DNA of 64,000 nucleotides from positions 1-64,000 of the forward strand of contig JAGXFY010000021.1 in assembly GCA_024636985.1 (NCBI GenBank). Direction: 5' to 3'. Under the pieces are notes generated by a model. It was not told the DNA's origin. It was given only the letters and a program-made list of their open reading frames with translations, and did not search any database. How positions within the stretch are numbered: the first letter of the stretch is position 1; each line of letters starts with the position of its first letter. Made by a program: the position numbers and the translations under genes. The DNA comes from Petrocella sp024636985. GTDB taxonomy: Bacteria; Bacillota; Clostridia; Lachnospirales; Vallitaleaceae. Of this stretch, positions 43,307 to 52,179 are shown one piece after another.

Positions 43307-43423
43307 TCATGGTAACCTCCATATTCACTTCCTATATAATAACATATTTTTCACAAAATGAAAGCTTTGTAACACTTATTTAAAGGTTCAACATATCCTT
43401 ACCCTATAGAAGTATTATTTTCT

Positions 43424-43452
43424 TTGTATTCATCCCACATTTCTTGTATAGT
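43424..43452 (+). promoter_or_regulatory. Promoter of the SDR reductase gene
   Basis: On the plus strand, -35 TTGTAT (43424-43429), a 17-bp spacer and -10 TATAGT (43447-43452), about 40 bp before the ATG. It is divergent from the LCP genes. Confidence 0.65.
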
Positions 43453-43493
43453 ATAGTTAAGTAATCGCTTAAAGAAAGAAGGCATAGAATATA

Positions 43494-44225
43494 ATGAAAA
43501 ACCCAGTAGCACTTGTCACCGGAGCCTCACGTGGCATTGGTGAAGCCATAGCCTTAACCCTGGCCGAACATGGTTATGACTTGGTTATAACATCCCAAAA
43601 AAGCCAAGTTGACCTAGAAAATGTTGCACGAAAAATAGAGACTAAAGGTGCACGTTGTCTATGGATGACTTCTGATGTTGCCTCATATGAAGATACTAAA
43701 AAACTTTTTGATAACATCGCTGATTTCACCGACCATCTGGATTTATTGATTAATAATGCTGCCTATTCTTATATAGGCTTGTTAACAGACATGTCCGAGG
43801 AAACGTGGCACCGACTTCTTAACGTTAACCTTACGGGCTTGTTTCACACCAGTAAATTTGCCATACCTATGATGGTTGCCAGAAAAAAAGGGGTTATCCT
43901 AAATATTTCTTCCATTTGGGGTGATAAGGGCGCTTCCTGTGAAGTGGCCTATTCTGCTTCAAAAGGTGGGGTCAATAGCTTCACAAAAGCATTGGCTAAG
44001 GAATTGGCACCTTCAAACATACGCGTAAATGCTGTGGCCTGTGGCGTTATTGATACGCAAATGAATGCATGGCTATCTGCTGCTGACAAAGATACGCTCA
44101 TCTCTGATATAGGCCTTGGACGAATGGGAACCCCCCAAGACGTTGCCAATACCGTTTTATTTCTTGCTTCAGATCATTCTGAGTATATCACTGGACAAAT
44201 CATAACCGTTGATGGGGGCATATAA
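43494..44225 (+). CDS. SDR family reductase, probable EF-P 5-aminopentanone reductase (YmfI-like)
   Basis: A 243-aa short-chain dehydrogenase. NAD(P) motif TGASRGIG (9-16), NNAAY, catalytic Ser in ISSIWGDKGASCEVAYSASKGG (S...YxxxK), and the C-terminal ITGQIITVDGG. The SIWGDKGASCE and KALAKELAPSNIRVNAVACGVIDTQMN signatures are closer to YmfI, which reduces the 5-aminopentanone modification on EF-P, than to fatty-acid FabG, though FabG activity is not excluded. No efp gene is in the window. The ribosome site is weak (GAAGG). A two-way terminator follows. Confidence 0.8.
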   Translation: MKNPVALVTGASRGIGEAIALTLAEHGYDLVITSQKSQVDLENVARKIETKGARCLWMTSDVASYEDTKKLFDNIADFTDHLDLLINNAAYSYIGLLTDMSEETWHRLLNVNLTGLFHTSKFAIPMMVARKKGVILNISSIWGDKGASCEVAYSASKGGVNSFTKALAKELAPSNIRVNAVACGVIDTQMNAWLSAADKDTLISDIGLGRMGTPQDVANTVLFLASDHSEYITGQIITVDGGI

Positions 44226-44245
44226 TCCGAATATATAAGGCATAC

Positions 44246-44278
44246 AAAAGCCAGACGAAAGATATTCGACTGGCTTTT
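44246..44278. terminator. Bidirectional terminator between SDR and argF
   Basis: A stem AAAAGCCAG-A-CGAA/TTCG-A-CTGGCTTTT with a short loop and T-rich ends on both strands; it serves the converging SDR (+) and argF (-) genes. Confidence 0.88.
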
Positions 44279-44301
44279 CTTTATTATTCTTACTGATTTT
44301 T

Positions 44302-45237
44302 TTAAACTGTTGCAACCATAACTGCTTTTATTGTATGCATTCTATTTTCTGCCTCATCAAAGATAATTTGAGCATGTTTTTCAAAAATATCTTCTGTGAT
44401 TTCATAGCCTTTTACAGCCGGTAAGCAGTGCATCACAATTGTCTCAGGCTTGTGTGTCATTTCCAATAAGTCTTGGTTGACTTGATAAGGTTTTAGGAGT
44501 TTGAGTCTTTCTTCTGCCTGCGCCTCTTCACCCATGGATACCCAGACATCTGTATAAATAACATCTGCAGCCTCTACTTGAGTTACATCTTCTGTGCACA
44601 CAATTACAGCGCCTGATTCTTGAGCGTATTCTTGGCACACCTGAATCAAATCCGGTTGGGGCCATAAACTTTTGGGGGCAATCACTTTAAAATTAACACC
44701 CATCTTTGTCATACCAATCATAAGGCTATTACCCATATTGTTTCGTCCGTCACCTACATAGACAAAATTCAAGCCTTTTAGATAACCAAATTGTTCTTTA
44801 ATGGTTAGTAGATCTGCTAGGATCTGTGTTGGATGGTAATCATCCGTTAAACCATTCCATACAGGTACGCCACTGTATTTCGCCAATTTTTCCACAACGT
44901 CTTGCTTAAAGCCTCGAAATTGGATGCCATCAAATAGTCTACCAAGTACCCGTGCTGTGTCTTCAACGGATTCTTTATGCCCAAGTTGTATATCATTTTT
45001 CCCAAGATATTCAGGATGACCACCTTCATCGACACACCCTACTGTAAAAGCGCATCTTGTTCTTGTTGAGGGTTTTTCAAAGATTAGAGCTATATTCTTA
45101 CCTTCGAGTAACGCCCCTTTAATACCCATACGTTTCTTTTGTTTTAAGTCCTTGGATAAGTCAAGTAAATATTCAATTTCTGCTTTTGAAAAATCCTTCA
45201 ATGTCAAAAGACTTCTACCTTTTAAATTCACTGCCAC
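44302..45237 (-). CDS. argF: Ornithine carbamoyltransferase
   Basis: Forms citrulline from ornithine and carbamoyl phosphate in arginine synthesis, or runs in reverse for ATP gain in the arginine deiminase pathway. 311 aa: carbamoyl-phosphate loop EKPSTRTRCAF (about 53-63), TDDYHPTQILADLLT (HPTQ), DGRNNMGNSLMIG, and the ornithine-binding MHCLPAVKG and DEAENRMHTIKAV. The start is GTG with AGAGGTG upstream; ATG triplets just before it are out of frame. No other arginine gene is nearby. Control by a candidate ARG box (45247-45264) is possible. Confidence 0.95.
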   Translation of the reverse strand: MAVNLKGRSLLTLKDFSKAEIEYLLDLSKDLKQKKRMGIKGALLEGKNIALIFEKPSTRTRCAFTVGCVDEGGHPEYLGKNDIQLGHKESVEDTARVLGRLFDGIQFRGFKQDVVEKLAKYSGVPVWNGLTDDYHPTQILADLLTIKEQFGYLKGLNFVYVGDGRNNMGNSLMIGMTKMGVNFKVIAPKSLWPQPDLIQVCQEYAQESGAVIVCTEDVTQVEAADVIYTDVWVSMGEEAQAEERLKLLKPYQVNQDLLEMTHKPETIVMHCLPAVKGYEITEDIFEKHAQIIFDEAENRMHTIKAVMVATV

Positions 45238-45246
45238 ATCATCACC

Positions 45247-45264
45247 TCTGTATTATTATTCATA
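45247..45264 (-). promoter_or_regulatory. Candidate ARG box of argF
   Basis: The minus strand reads TATGAATAATAATACAGA, matching 13 of 18 bases of the Bacillus ARG box CATGAATAAAAATTCAAG. It lies between the -10 (45278-45283) and the GTG start, a position where ArgR/AhrC could block transcription. Confidence 0.35.
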
Positions 45265-45277
45265 AAAACTTATATTT

Positions 45278-45306
45278 ATAATATATTAATTCTTGTTTTC
45301 TGTCAA
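45278..45306 (-). promoter_or_regulatory. Promoter of argF, overlapping the ppk stop codon
   Basis: On the minus strand, a perfect -35 TTGACA (45301-45306), a 17-bp spacer and -10 TATTAT (45278-45283). The -35 includes the TGA stop of ppk, so the two genes are packed without a gap. Confidence 0.8.
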
Positions 45307-47453
45307 GCGTTATCCTTGTGACTGAAGCTAAAGGATTCCTCTATGATTTCTGCACTTACAGGCCTAAAAATCTCTCTTTCAATTTCTGTCACATACTCGC
45401 TTTCACTTTTTAATGCTTCATCTTCAAAATACTCTTGAGAGTTTACAACCATTTTACCTCGGCGATCTATCCGATTATATCTACATTCCTTGTCTTTGAT
45501 TTTACCTTTTACCACATCCATCAACTGCACTTCCAGCATGTTTTTTACTCTGGCTTTGATATGCTCATCTTCAATAGGGAAGAACAATTCGACACGACGA
45601 TCAAGATTTCTTGGCATGAGATCCGCACTTGAGAGGTAGATTTCTTCATTCTCATCATTTGCAAAATAGTAGATACGACTATGTTCTAAATATTTACCAA
45701 TGATACTTCGAACCGTAATGTTATGACTGACACCCTCAATACCAGGGATTAAGGAACACACACCTCTGACAATCAGTTCAATTTCCACACCGGCCATCGA
45801 AGCTTTATAGAATTCTTCTATCATTTCTTGATCGCATAGTGAATTCATTTTTGCAATGATTTTTCCTTTTTTACCTTGAAGGACATGTTGAATTTCTCGG
45901 AGTATCAACGCAACAAATTTTTCTCTAAGTCCTGTCGGTGCCATCGCAATTTTTAATAACTTTGGTGTATCTGAATAGCCTGAGATCGCATTAAATATTG
46001 AGGATACATCAGCGCCTATTTTCTCATTACAGGTGAACAACCCAACATCTGTATAGAATCTTGCTGTTATATCATTGTAGTTTCCTGTTCCAAGGTGAAC
46101 ATAACGCCTAATACCAGAAGCTTCACTTCTTACAATTAAGGTGACCTTACTATGTGTTTTCAAACCTACAAGACCATAAATAACATGGCATCCTGATTTC
46201 TCAAGACTTTTGGCCCATTGTATGTTATTTTCTTCATCAAACCTAGCTTTTAGCTCTACCAGTACCGTCACCTGCTTGCCTGCTTCTGCAGCTGCAGCAA
46301 GAGCTTTAATGATAGGCGATTGACCACTCACTCTATAGAGTGTCTGCTTAATGGCTAAGACTTTCTCATCTTTTGCTGCAGCGGTTATAAGTTCTACAAC
46401 AGGGTCAAATTTTTCAAAAGGATGGGAGAGGAAAATATCCTTCTTTTGAATCGCTTCAAAAAGGTCCGTCTCACCTAATAAATCCTTAGGTTCACATGGA
46501 TCAAAGTCTCTGAACTTAAGATGATCATAACCTTTAAGACTATATAATTTCATTAGAAAGGTTAAATCAACAGCGCCAATGATATAGTAAATGTCTTTGG
46601 AATGGATATCAACTGATTTTTTCAGTTTTTTTAATAGCTTAGCATCTATATGACTTTGAACCTCAAGCCTTATGCCCTCGCCCCATTTTCTTTTTTTGAT
46701 GGATTTCTCAATTTCAATCAATAAATCTTGTGCTTCTTCTTCATCTATGGATAAATCGGAATTTCTCGTTAACCGATAGGCGCTTGAACACTTCACATGG
46801 TAGCCTACAAATATCTTATCAATATTATTCATGATAATATCTTCAAGTAAAACAAAGGACTTCTCCTCCGGATTCTCACTTGGTACTGTTACGAATCTAG
46901 GCAATACGGAAGGTACTTGTATTGTCGCAAATACCTCATCATCTTCCTTTTTTAATATAACTGCCACATTAAGACTTTTATTCAAAATCAAAGGGAAAGG
47001 ACGACTAGCATCCACACCCATGGGTGTTAATACCGGATAGATGAAATCTTCAAAATACTCATCTAGATAGTCACTCTGATCCTGGTTCAGCTCTTTTGGA
47101 GACAAAAAATGGATCCCTACTTTTTTCAAACCCGGTATGATGGCTCTTTTGTATAAGTTTCCCCGATCTTCAACCATTTCATGGGTATAGTCGGTTATGG
47201 CCTCTAGTTGCTCACTTGCATTCATACCAGAAAAATCAAGTTTTTCATAACCTACGTTGACTTGTTCTTTTAGAGAAGCTACTCGTACCATAAAGAACTC
47301 ATCTAAGTTAGAGCTCACTATAGAGAGAAACTTTATACGTTCAAAAAGTGGATTTTCCGGATTTTGAGCTTCCTCTAACACTCTTCTATTAAAACTCAAC
47401 CATGACAATTCTCTATTTTCATATAATTGACGGTCTTTCAAATCTACATTCAT
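45303..47453 (-). CDS. ppk: Polyphosphate kinase 1
   Basis: Membrane-associated enzyme that makes inorganic polyphosphate from ATP. 716 aa. The N-terminal NRELSWLSFNRRVLEEAQ..., the catalytic His regions GLVGLKTHSKVTLIVR and LEHSRIYYF, TGNYNDITARFYTDVGLFT, and the C-terminal SADLMPRNLDRRVELFFPIED are PPK1 hallmarks. GGGGGCA precedes the ATG. It lies 11 bp after ppx, so ppx and ppk form a two-gene operon that makes and degrades the same polymer. No terminator is seen before the argF promoter. Confidence 0.96.
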   Translation of the reverse strand: MNVDLKDRQLYENRELSWLSFNRRVLEEAQNPENPLFERIKFLSIVSSNLDEFFMVRVASLKEQVNVGYEKLDFSGMNASEQLEAITDYTHEMVEDRGNLYKRAIIPGLKKVGIHFLSPKELNQDQSDYLDEYFEDFIYPVLTPMGVDASRPFPLILNKSLNVAVILKKEDDEVFATIQVPSVLPRFVTVPSENPEEKSFVLLEDIIMNNIDKIFVGYHVKCSSAYRLTRNSDLSIDEEEAQDLLIEIEKSIKKRKWGEGIRLEVQSHIDAKLLKKLKKSVDIHSKDIYYIIGAVDLTFLMKLYSLKGYDHLKFRDFDPCEPKDLLGETDLFEAIQKKDIFLSHPFEKFDPVVELITAAAKDEKVLAIKQTLYRVSGQSPIIKALAAAAEAGKQVTVLVELKARFDEENNIQWAKSLEKSGCHVIYGLVGLKTHSKVTLIVRSEASGIRRYVHLGTGNYNDITARFYTDVGLFTCNEKIGADVSSIFNAISGYSDTPKLLKIAMAPTGLREKFVALILREIQHVLQGKKGKIIAKMNSLCDQEMIEEFYKASMAGVEIELIVRGVCSLIPGIEGVSHNITVRSIIGKYLEHSRIYYFANDENEEIYLSSADLMPRNLDRRVELFFPIEDEHIKARVKNMLEVQLMDVVKGKIKDKECRYNRIDRRGKMVVNSQEYFEDEALKSESEYVTEIEREIFRPVSAEIIEESFSFSHKDNA

Positions 47454-47464
47454 TTCACTGCCCC

Positions 47465-49003
47465 CTATAACTCTCGCTTAATAATTAGAACCGGTTTTAT
47501 TCCAAATACTTCCTTGAAAAATTCTGATTTTTTTGCGAAATTCCATTCTTCCAATGTGGTGTTTTTTACAGATTTACCTCTAATGATTAATTCCTTATCT
47601 TTGACTCTTACTGACTCAATCTTTATTTTTTGTTTGTGACTCCGATCAAGAGCATCTGCCATACGAATGATTCCAATAAGTTTTGCTACAATAATGCGCT
47701 CTCTTGTTGGCAATGCAGCTAGAGTTCTATCTTGATCCTTAGGTACAACAATACCATGATATCTAGCAATATTTGCCACCATCTCAACTTCTAATGTAGA
47801 CATACCAAACAATTCCAAGGACTTAATGAGGTTATAAGAGTGTTCATTATGGTGATCCAAGCTTATAAATTTTCCTATATCATGTAAAATGGTTGCTACC
47901 CGTAGCAAAATACGTTCTTCTTTCATGCCGTGGATTTTTCTTAACTTATCAAAAAGTAGTAGCGCATGTGCCTCAACATGATTGCAATGGGTTTCATCAT
48001 AGTTGAATTTTTTAGCCATTACTGTTGCGCTTGTTATGATGTCTTGTGTGGAGATATCATTTGTATGAAGACTATAGATATCCTCATGAATGTAACGAAT
48101 GATACCGTCTGCCAAAGATATATTGGGTATGATGATTTCTCCTGCAGTGGTTTTGTCAACAAACATGTTGATAAGCATGAGAGAAGGGACGATGATTTCG
48201 GCTCTTTCTCTCTTAATCGCATAATCTCTTTTGATTTCATCTGTCGTTTTAGACATGATTTCATCTGATATTGCCCTAAAGTCCTTTTTTTTCATACTGT
48301 ATGTTTCTTCTGTTACATCTTCATCCATCAAACTTTGAATAACACCAATTTCACCACCTATGACAATCAAATGCTTATAAGCACCTTTATCTTTCAAAAA
48401 ATCCAAGTCTTCCAAATTTGCTTCAATGTATTCTCTAAGAACTTTGTAGTATTTTGTCGTTTGGTTTTCAAGTGCGCCTAAGATTTCTTTGATCCTTAAC
48501 GCACCCATCTTCACATTTTGACTGGATTTAAGTTCACCTTTTAGAAAAGTTGTAATCTGAATACTGCCGGCACCTATGACAATAACAACCGCACCTTCAG
48601 CTGTTATCGTATTATAATGCTCCAACTTATGCTTAAGTGCTTTTAGAGTCAGGTACTGTTCTTGGGAATTATCGATAATGCGAATATCAAGACCTGTCTT
48701 AAGCTTAATCTGATCCATTATATAATCCTTATTAGAAGCTTCTCTAATTGCACTGGTAGCCATCATAACATACCTTTTTACACCATAATCATCCATTGTC
48801 ATTCTAAAGTTTTTGAGTATTTCGCAGGTCTTATCTACAGACTCAAAGCTTACTTTTTCATTGGCAAAGGTGTCATGACCTAATACAGCTATTTTCCGAA
48901 ATTTTTCAAGCAATCTAAAATCACCTGCTTTATTGATCTCACCGATTTTCATTCTTATGGCATGAGAGCCTACATCTATCGCCGCTATAAGGTTTTTTGA
49001 CAT
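47465..49003 (-). CDS. ppx: Exopolyphosphatase / pppGpp phosphohydrolase with HD domain
   Basis: 512 aa. ASKHA-fold Ppx/GppA domain: MSKNLIAAIDVGSHAIRMKIGEI, VMMATSAIREASN, DIRIIDNSQEQYLTLKALKHKL, VIVIGAGSIQITTF. A C-terminal HD-type domain has the His-Asp pair in ILHDIGKFISLDHHNEHS. Normal length for the long Ppx form. It degrades polyphosphate and may hydrolyse pppGpp. It precedes ppk with TAGGAGA before the ATG, and its promoter (-10 TATAAT at 49049-49054) diverges from the GGDEF gene. Substrate preference is inferred. Confidence 0.93.
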   Translation of the reverse strand: MSKNLIAAIDVGSHAIRMKIGEINKAGDFRLLEKFRKIAVLGHDTFANEKVSFESVDKTCEILKNFRMTMDDYGVKRYVMMATSAIREASNKDYIMDQIKLKTGLDIRIIDNSQEQYLTLKALKHKLEHYNTITAEGAVVIVIGAGSIQITTFLKGELKSSQNVKMGALRIKEILGALENQTTKYYKVLREYIEANLEDLDFLKDKGAYKHLIVIGGEIGVIQSLMDEDVTEETYSMKKKDFRAISDEIMSKTTDEIKRDYAIKRERAEIIVPSLMLINMFVDKTTAGEIIIPNISLADGIIRYIHEDIYSLHTNDISTQDIITSATVMAKKFNYDETHCNHVEAHALLLFDKLRKIHGMKEERILLRVATILHDIGKFISLDHHNEHSYNLIKSLELFGMSTLEVEMVANIARYHGIVVPKDQDRTLAALPTRERIIVAKLIGIIRMADALDRSHKQKIKIESVRVKDKELIIRGKSVKNTTLEEWNFAKKSEFFKEVFGIKPVLIIKREL

Positions 49004-49195
49004 ATTAACATCTCCTAGTTCTAAGATTAAATGAACCTACATCCTATAATTATACCATATTATCTTAACGGATTATGTAATCTTCTATTAAATACTATGT
49101 TAACTTTTATTCTGGGATGTGATTTATATAGATTTATGATATAATAGCTACAGTAAAAAACCATGGTTTTGACAAACCAATGGGTGGAGGTTTTT
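49004..49195. promoter_or_regulatory. Divergent promoter region between ppx and the GGDEF-like gene
   Basis: 192 bp. The minus strand has an extended -10 TGGTATAAT (TATAAT at 49049-49054) for ppx-ppk, with a weak -35. The plus strand has an extended -10 TGATATAAT (TATAAT at 49140-49145) for the GGDEF-TPR pair. Both lack a good -35, so both may depend on the extended -10. Confidence 0.55.
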
Positions 49196-50416
49196 ATGTC
49201 CGACTTACAAAACAGCGTCGAGCTTCTAATTAAGAACCATATTGATGTCTTGACCAGCAATCAAAAAGAGAAAAATTCTAATCATATCAGCCATCAGGAC
49301 TTTACATTAATTGAAGAATTATACGAACATGATGAAATGGGAATTGTCCTAATTAACCATTTTGGTCATATTGAATACCGAAATAATAAATTCTCTAAAC
49401 TTTTTATGCTGGACAAATATGAGAAGACTTTCTCCAATCTACTTAATCTAAGTCAATTGCCACTTGATATAAAATATGAAAACAAGATTTTCCTATTGAC
49501 TTATCCAAGTGGTTTAGTCGCTAAACTTATCTTGAACCATCAAATTGTAAAATTCCAAAAGACATCACTGCTACTGTTAAAATTTAGTGATCAGACAAAA
49601 TTTCTTGCGAATGAAGACTTCAATCAAGATTTTCGTAGAAAAGTAGCCTTGTATTTCAAACATCTTGAAGCACCTATGTTCTTAATTAATCAAGAAGGAT
49701 ATATCGTTGATATACCTCAAAATAACCTGAAAGTATTTGGCAAGTCACTAAGGGCTATTCAAGGCGACAGTATTTTCGAAGCCTTCCCTTATGATTATGC
49801 GAAAGAAATCATGGACAGGTTGCAACATACCGGTGAAAAGATCAATCTTTACTTTCAGTACCAACACGACTTGACTCAATCTATCCAAGTTCTGGATACA
49901 ACATTACATAAAGTAGGCGAAGGTTTAACCTTGTGCCATATAAAAGATGTGTCTGATTTGAACACAATGTCTTCCACCCTAGAGTACTTAAATAATTTCG
50001 ATCCTCTAACAGGCTTTCTCAACCATACACAATTCGAGTTAAAGTTAAAAGAGCTGAACCAACATGGCTTTTTACCTCTTGGTGTTTATGTTCTAACGGT
50101 TCAGGGCCTTAAGAAGCTTAATAAAACACTTGGATATACGACTTCCGACCAACTTCTTGTAGAAATTGCTCAGGACTTAAAATCATCTGCTAGTCAATAT
50201 GAGATTCCTTGCCGCATAAGTGGTGATACCTTCGTCCTTTTTTTTCCAAACTGTTCCTCGGGCACTTTAAATAAATTCTTGGAAAAAATGGACCAATCAC
50301 TGATCTCCTATCATGAAAAATATAAAAAACACTTATTAACCTATACACAAAAGAGTATGATGATTAAAACGAAGCAATCCAATCTTTCTAAAACGGTCAA
50401 AGGTCTATTACCCTAA
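49196..50416 (+). CDS. PAS-like plus degenerate GGDEF-domain protein
   Basis: 406 aa from the ATG at 49196 (GGAGG upstream). Residues about 40-110 and 165-255 look PAS-like (YEHDEMGIVLINHFGHIEYRNNKFSKL; FLINQEGYIVDIPQNNLKVFG). The C-terminal half has the GGDEF-fold marker LNNFDPLTGFLNHTQFELKL, but the active-site GG(D/E)EF is replaced by SGDTF in CRISGDTFVLFFP, and there is no EAL domain. It is unlikely to make c-di-GMP; a nucleotide-sensing or protein-interaction role is more likely. No signal peptide or membrane span is seen. It is followed by a TPR protein in the same transcript. Confidence 0.8.
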   Translation: MSDLQNSVELLIKNHIDVLTSNQKEKNSNHISHQDFTLIEELYEHDEMGIVLINHFGHIEYRNNKFSKLFMLDKYEKTFSNLLNLSQLPLDIKYENKIFLLTYPSGLVAKLILNHQIVKFQKTSLLLLKFSDQTKFLANEDFNQDFRRKVALYFKHLEAPMFLINQEGYIVDIPQNNLKVFGKSLRAIQGDSIFEAFPYDYAKEIMDRLQHTGEKINLYFQYQHDLTQSIQVLDTTLHKVGEGLTLCHIKDVSDLNTMSSTLEYLNNFDPLTGFLNHTQFELKLKELNQHGFLPLGVYVLTVQGLKKLNKTLGYTTSDQLLVEIAQDLKSSASQYEIPCRISGDTFVLFFPNCSSGTLNKFLEKMDQSLISYHEKYKKHLLTYTQKSMMIKTKQSNLSKTVKGLLP

Positions 50417-50441
50417 TAAATAACAATAATTGGAGGTTTTC

Positions 50442-51347
50442 ATGGCAAAACTTAAATCAAAATGGCGTTCCATTACATTGGGCTATCTCTTAATCAGTTA
50501 CATAGTAATCGTCGTCATAAACCGCTTACCTGTATCCTATTTCTTAATTGGTTTTGGTATATATTTTCTAATGATGGTCATCCTATTTTTCGGTACTTTT
50601 GTCGGCGTTCTTGGTGTTCTTATTCAAACCTTTACTCGGGACAACCAAAAGGCTTTACCACTCTATAAGTTAGCCTATAAACTAGGCACACAAAACACAA
50701 CCATATTAGCCACCTACGGTCTTTTACTGCTTCGAAATAATGAAGTGAGCCAGGCACTAGGCTGCTTTGATAAGGGCCTTGAAACAAATACTTATTTCCT
50801 TACTACAAAAACATTGATGGGCAATAAAGCCATCTGTTATTGGAAACTGGGGCATCTGGACAAAGCCATTCAAATCTACTATGATTTTTTTGATCAATAT
50901 GGTGCCGAAAATCAAGTATTTCTGAGTAATCACACCTATGATGACGATACGATCCGTGCTGTTGTAAAAGATAATCCTTATTTCTTCCCACAAGACTTCA
51001 CCACTTTGGGTTATCTTTTTATGCTAAAAGAAGATTATGTCAAAGCGACTTTCTTTACAAAGGCTGCTTTAATTAAAAAAGAAGACTATGCTTCAGCCTA
51101 TGACAATATGGGACAGATTGCATATAGGCAAAATAATCTGGTTATTGCCAAAGAATATTTTCAGAAGGCGCTGGAACTGGATGAAAATGCTCCAGATACT
51201 TTGTACCATATGGGCTTAATCTATCAGTTGGAGCATAATAACACAGAGGCACTTCAATATCTTAAAAAAGCTAAAAGTTGTTACCTTGACGGCTTAAGCA
51301 CCATTACTTATGATATGATTGATACCGCCATCAAGCACACTATATAA
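50442..51347 (+). CDS. Membrane-anchored TPR-repeat protein
   Basis: 301 aa from the ATG at 50442 (GGAGG upstream). Two N-terminal hydrophobic segments (about residues 12-30 and 35-65: SITLGYLLISYIVIVVI and FLIGFGIYFLMMVILFFGTFVGVLGVLIQTF) are followed by TPR-like repeats: ALGCFDKGLETN, AIQIYYDFFDQYG, YVKATFFTKAALIKKEDYASAYDNMGQIAYRQNN, IAKEYFQKALELDENAPDTLYHMGLIYQLEHN and EALQYLKKAKS. TPR proteins are scaffolds; no partner is identified. It lies 25 bp after the GGDEF-like gene and ends at a two-way terminator, so it likely acts with the GGDEF protein. Confidence 0.8.
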   Translation: MAKLKSKWRSITLGYLLISYIVIVVINRLPVSYFLIGFGIYFLMMVILFFGTFVGVLGVLIQTFTRDNQKALPLYKLAYKLGTQNTTILATYGLLLLRNNEVSQALGCFDKGLETNTYFLTTKTLMGNKAICYWKLGHLDKAIQIYYDFFDQYGAENQVFLSNHTYDDDTIRAVVKDNPYFFPQDFTTLGYLFMLKEDYVKATFFTKAALIKKEDYASAYDNMGQIAYRQNNLVIAKEYFQKALELDENAPDTLYHMGLIYQLEHNNTEALQYLKKAKSCYLDGLSTITYDMIDTAIKHTI

Positions 51348-51392
51348 AAAAAGCCATTCTAGTCGTCCTTTGAAGACTAGAGTGGCTTTTTT
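51346..51392. terminator. Bidirectional terminator between the TPR and methyltransferase genes
   Basis: Stem AAAAAAGCCA-T-TCTAGTC/GACTAGA-G-TGGCTTTTTT, with T-runs on both sides. It serves the converging TPR (+) and TrmH-type (-) genes and overlaps the stop codons of both by one or two bases. Confidence 0.9.
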
Positions 51393-52179
51393 ATGTAGTG
51401 AATGCGTTTGTATCTCTTTGTCTTAAGGCTTCGTATACCAATACACTCGTAGCAACTGCGACATTAAGACTTTCTGCCTCTGACCGCATAGGAATTTTTA
51501 TATATTCCGTCGCAAGACCGGATAAGTCATTGCTAAGTCCGTCACCTTCATTACCCATCAAAAAGCATGTTCCTGCAATGTAGCTACTTTCATAATGGTT
51601 TTTTGTTCCATTCAGATGAGCTGCAAATATCTGAATGTCTTTTTCTTTTAGGTCTTTAACATAGCTGTATAAATCTATATCTTTTAGAATATTCAATCTA
51701 AAGATTGCACCCATAGTCGCTTTTACTACTTTTGGATTGTACAAATCGACAGTCCCTATAGACAATACCACCATATCTACCCCTGCTGCATCTGCTGTTC
51801 TAAGGATTGTACCTAGATTGCCTGGGTCCTGAACATTTTCCAGGGCAATTATCAAAGGATTTAGAGGTAGAGAACCCTGTTCCATAAGAGGCTTCATATG
51901 AACCGTCGCCAGAATACCTTGGGATGTTGTCTCATTGCTTATGGCTTTCATGACCGTGTCACTTACCTGCTCAACATCCCAATCTCCATTTAGCTCTAAA
52001 GAGATAAATTTATCCATTTGAGAGGTTTGTACATAAATACGTTCAATCTGCTTAATAGGTATTTCTTTGATAAGACGCCAGCCTTCTACTACAAATTTCT
52101 GTGACTGCTTACGGTACCTATGGTTGTTTTGAAGTTTTTGTATTTCCTTTACTTTAGGATTTGACAGACTACTTATCAT
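51391..52179 (-). CDS. TrmH/SpoU family RNA methyltransferase
   Basis: 262 aa from the ATG at 52179. The N-terminal substrate-binding part (ISSLSNPKVKEIQKLQNNHRYRKQSQKFVVEGWRLIKE in outline) and the C-terminal SPOUT knot with ALENVQDPGNLGTILRTADAAGVDMVVLS, NPKVVKATMGAIFRL, FLMGNEGDGLS and IPMRSEAESLNVAVATSVLVYEALRQR identify it as a 2'-O-methyltransferase acting on 23S rRNA or tRNA. The target is not clear from sequence. It overlaps the ktrA stop by 11 bp with AAGGAT upstream, so it is the last gene of ktrB-ktrA-rRNA MTase. Confidence 0.92.
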   Translation of the reverse strand: MISSLSNPKVKEIQKLQNNHRYRKQSQKFVVEGWRLIKEIPIKQIERIYVQTSQMDKFISLELNGDWDVEQVSDTVMKAISNETTSQGILATVHMKPLMEQGSLPLNPLIIALENVQDPGNLGTILRTADAAGVDMVVLSIGTVDLYNPKVVKATMGAIFRLNILKDIDLYSYVKDLKEKDIQIFAAHLNGTKNHYESSYIAGTCFLMGNEGDGLSNDLSGLATEYIKIPMRSEAESLNVAVATSVLVYEALRQRDTNAFTT

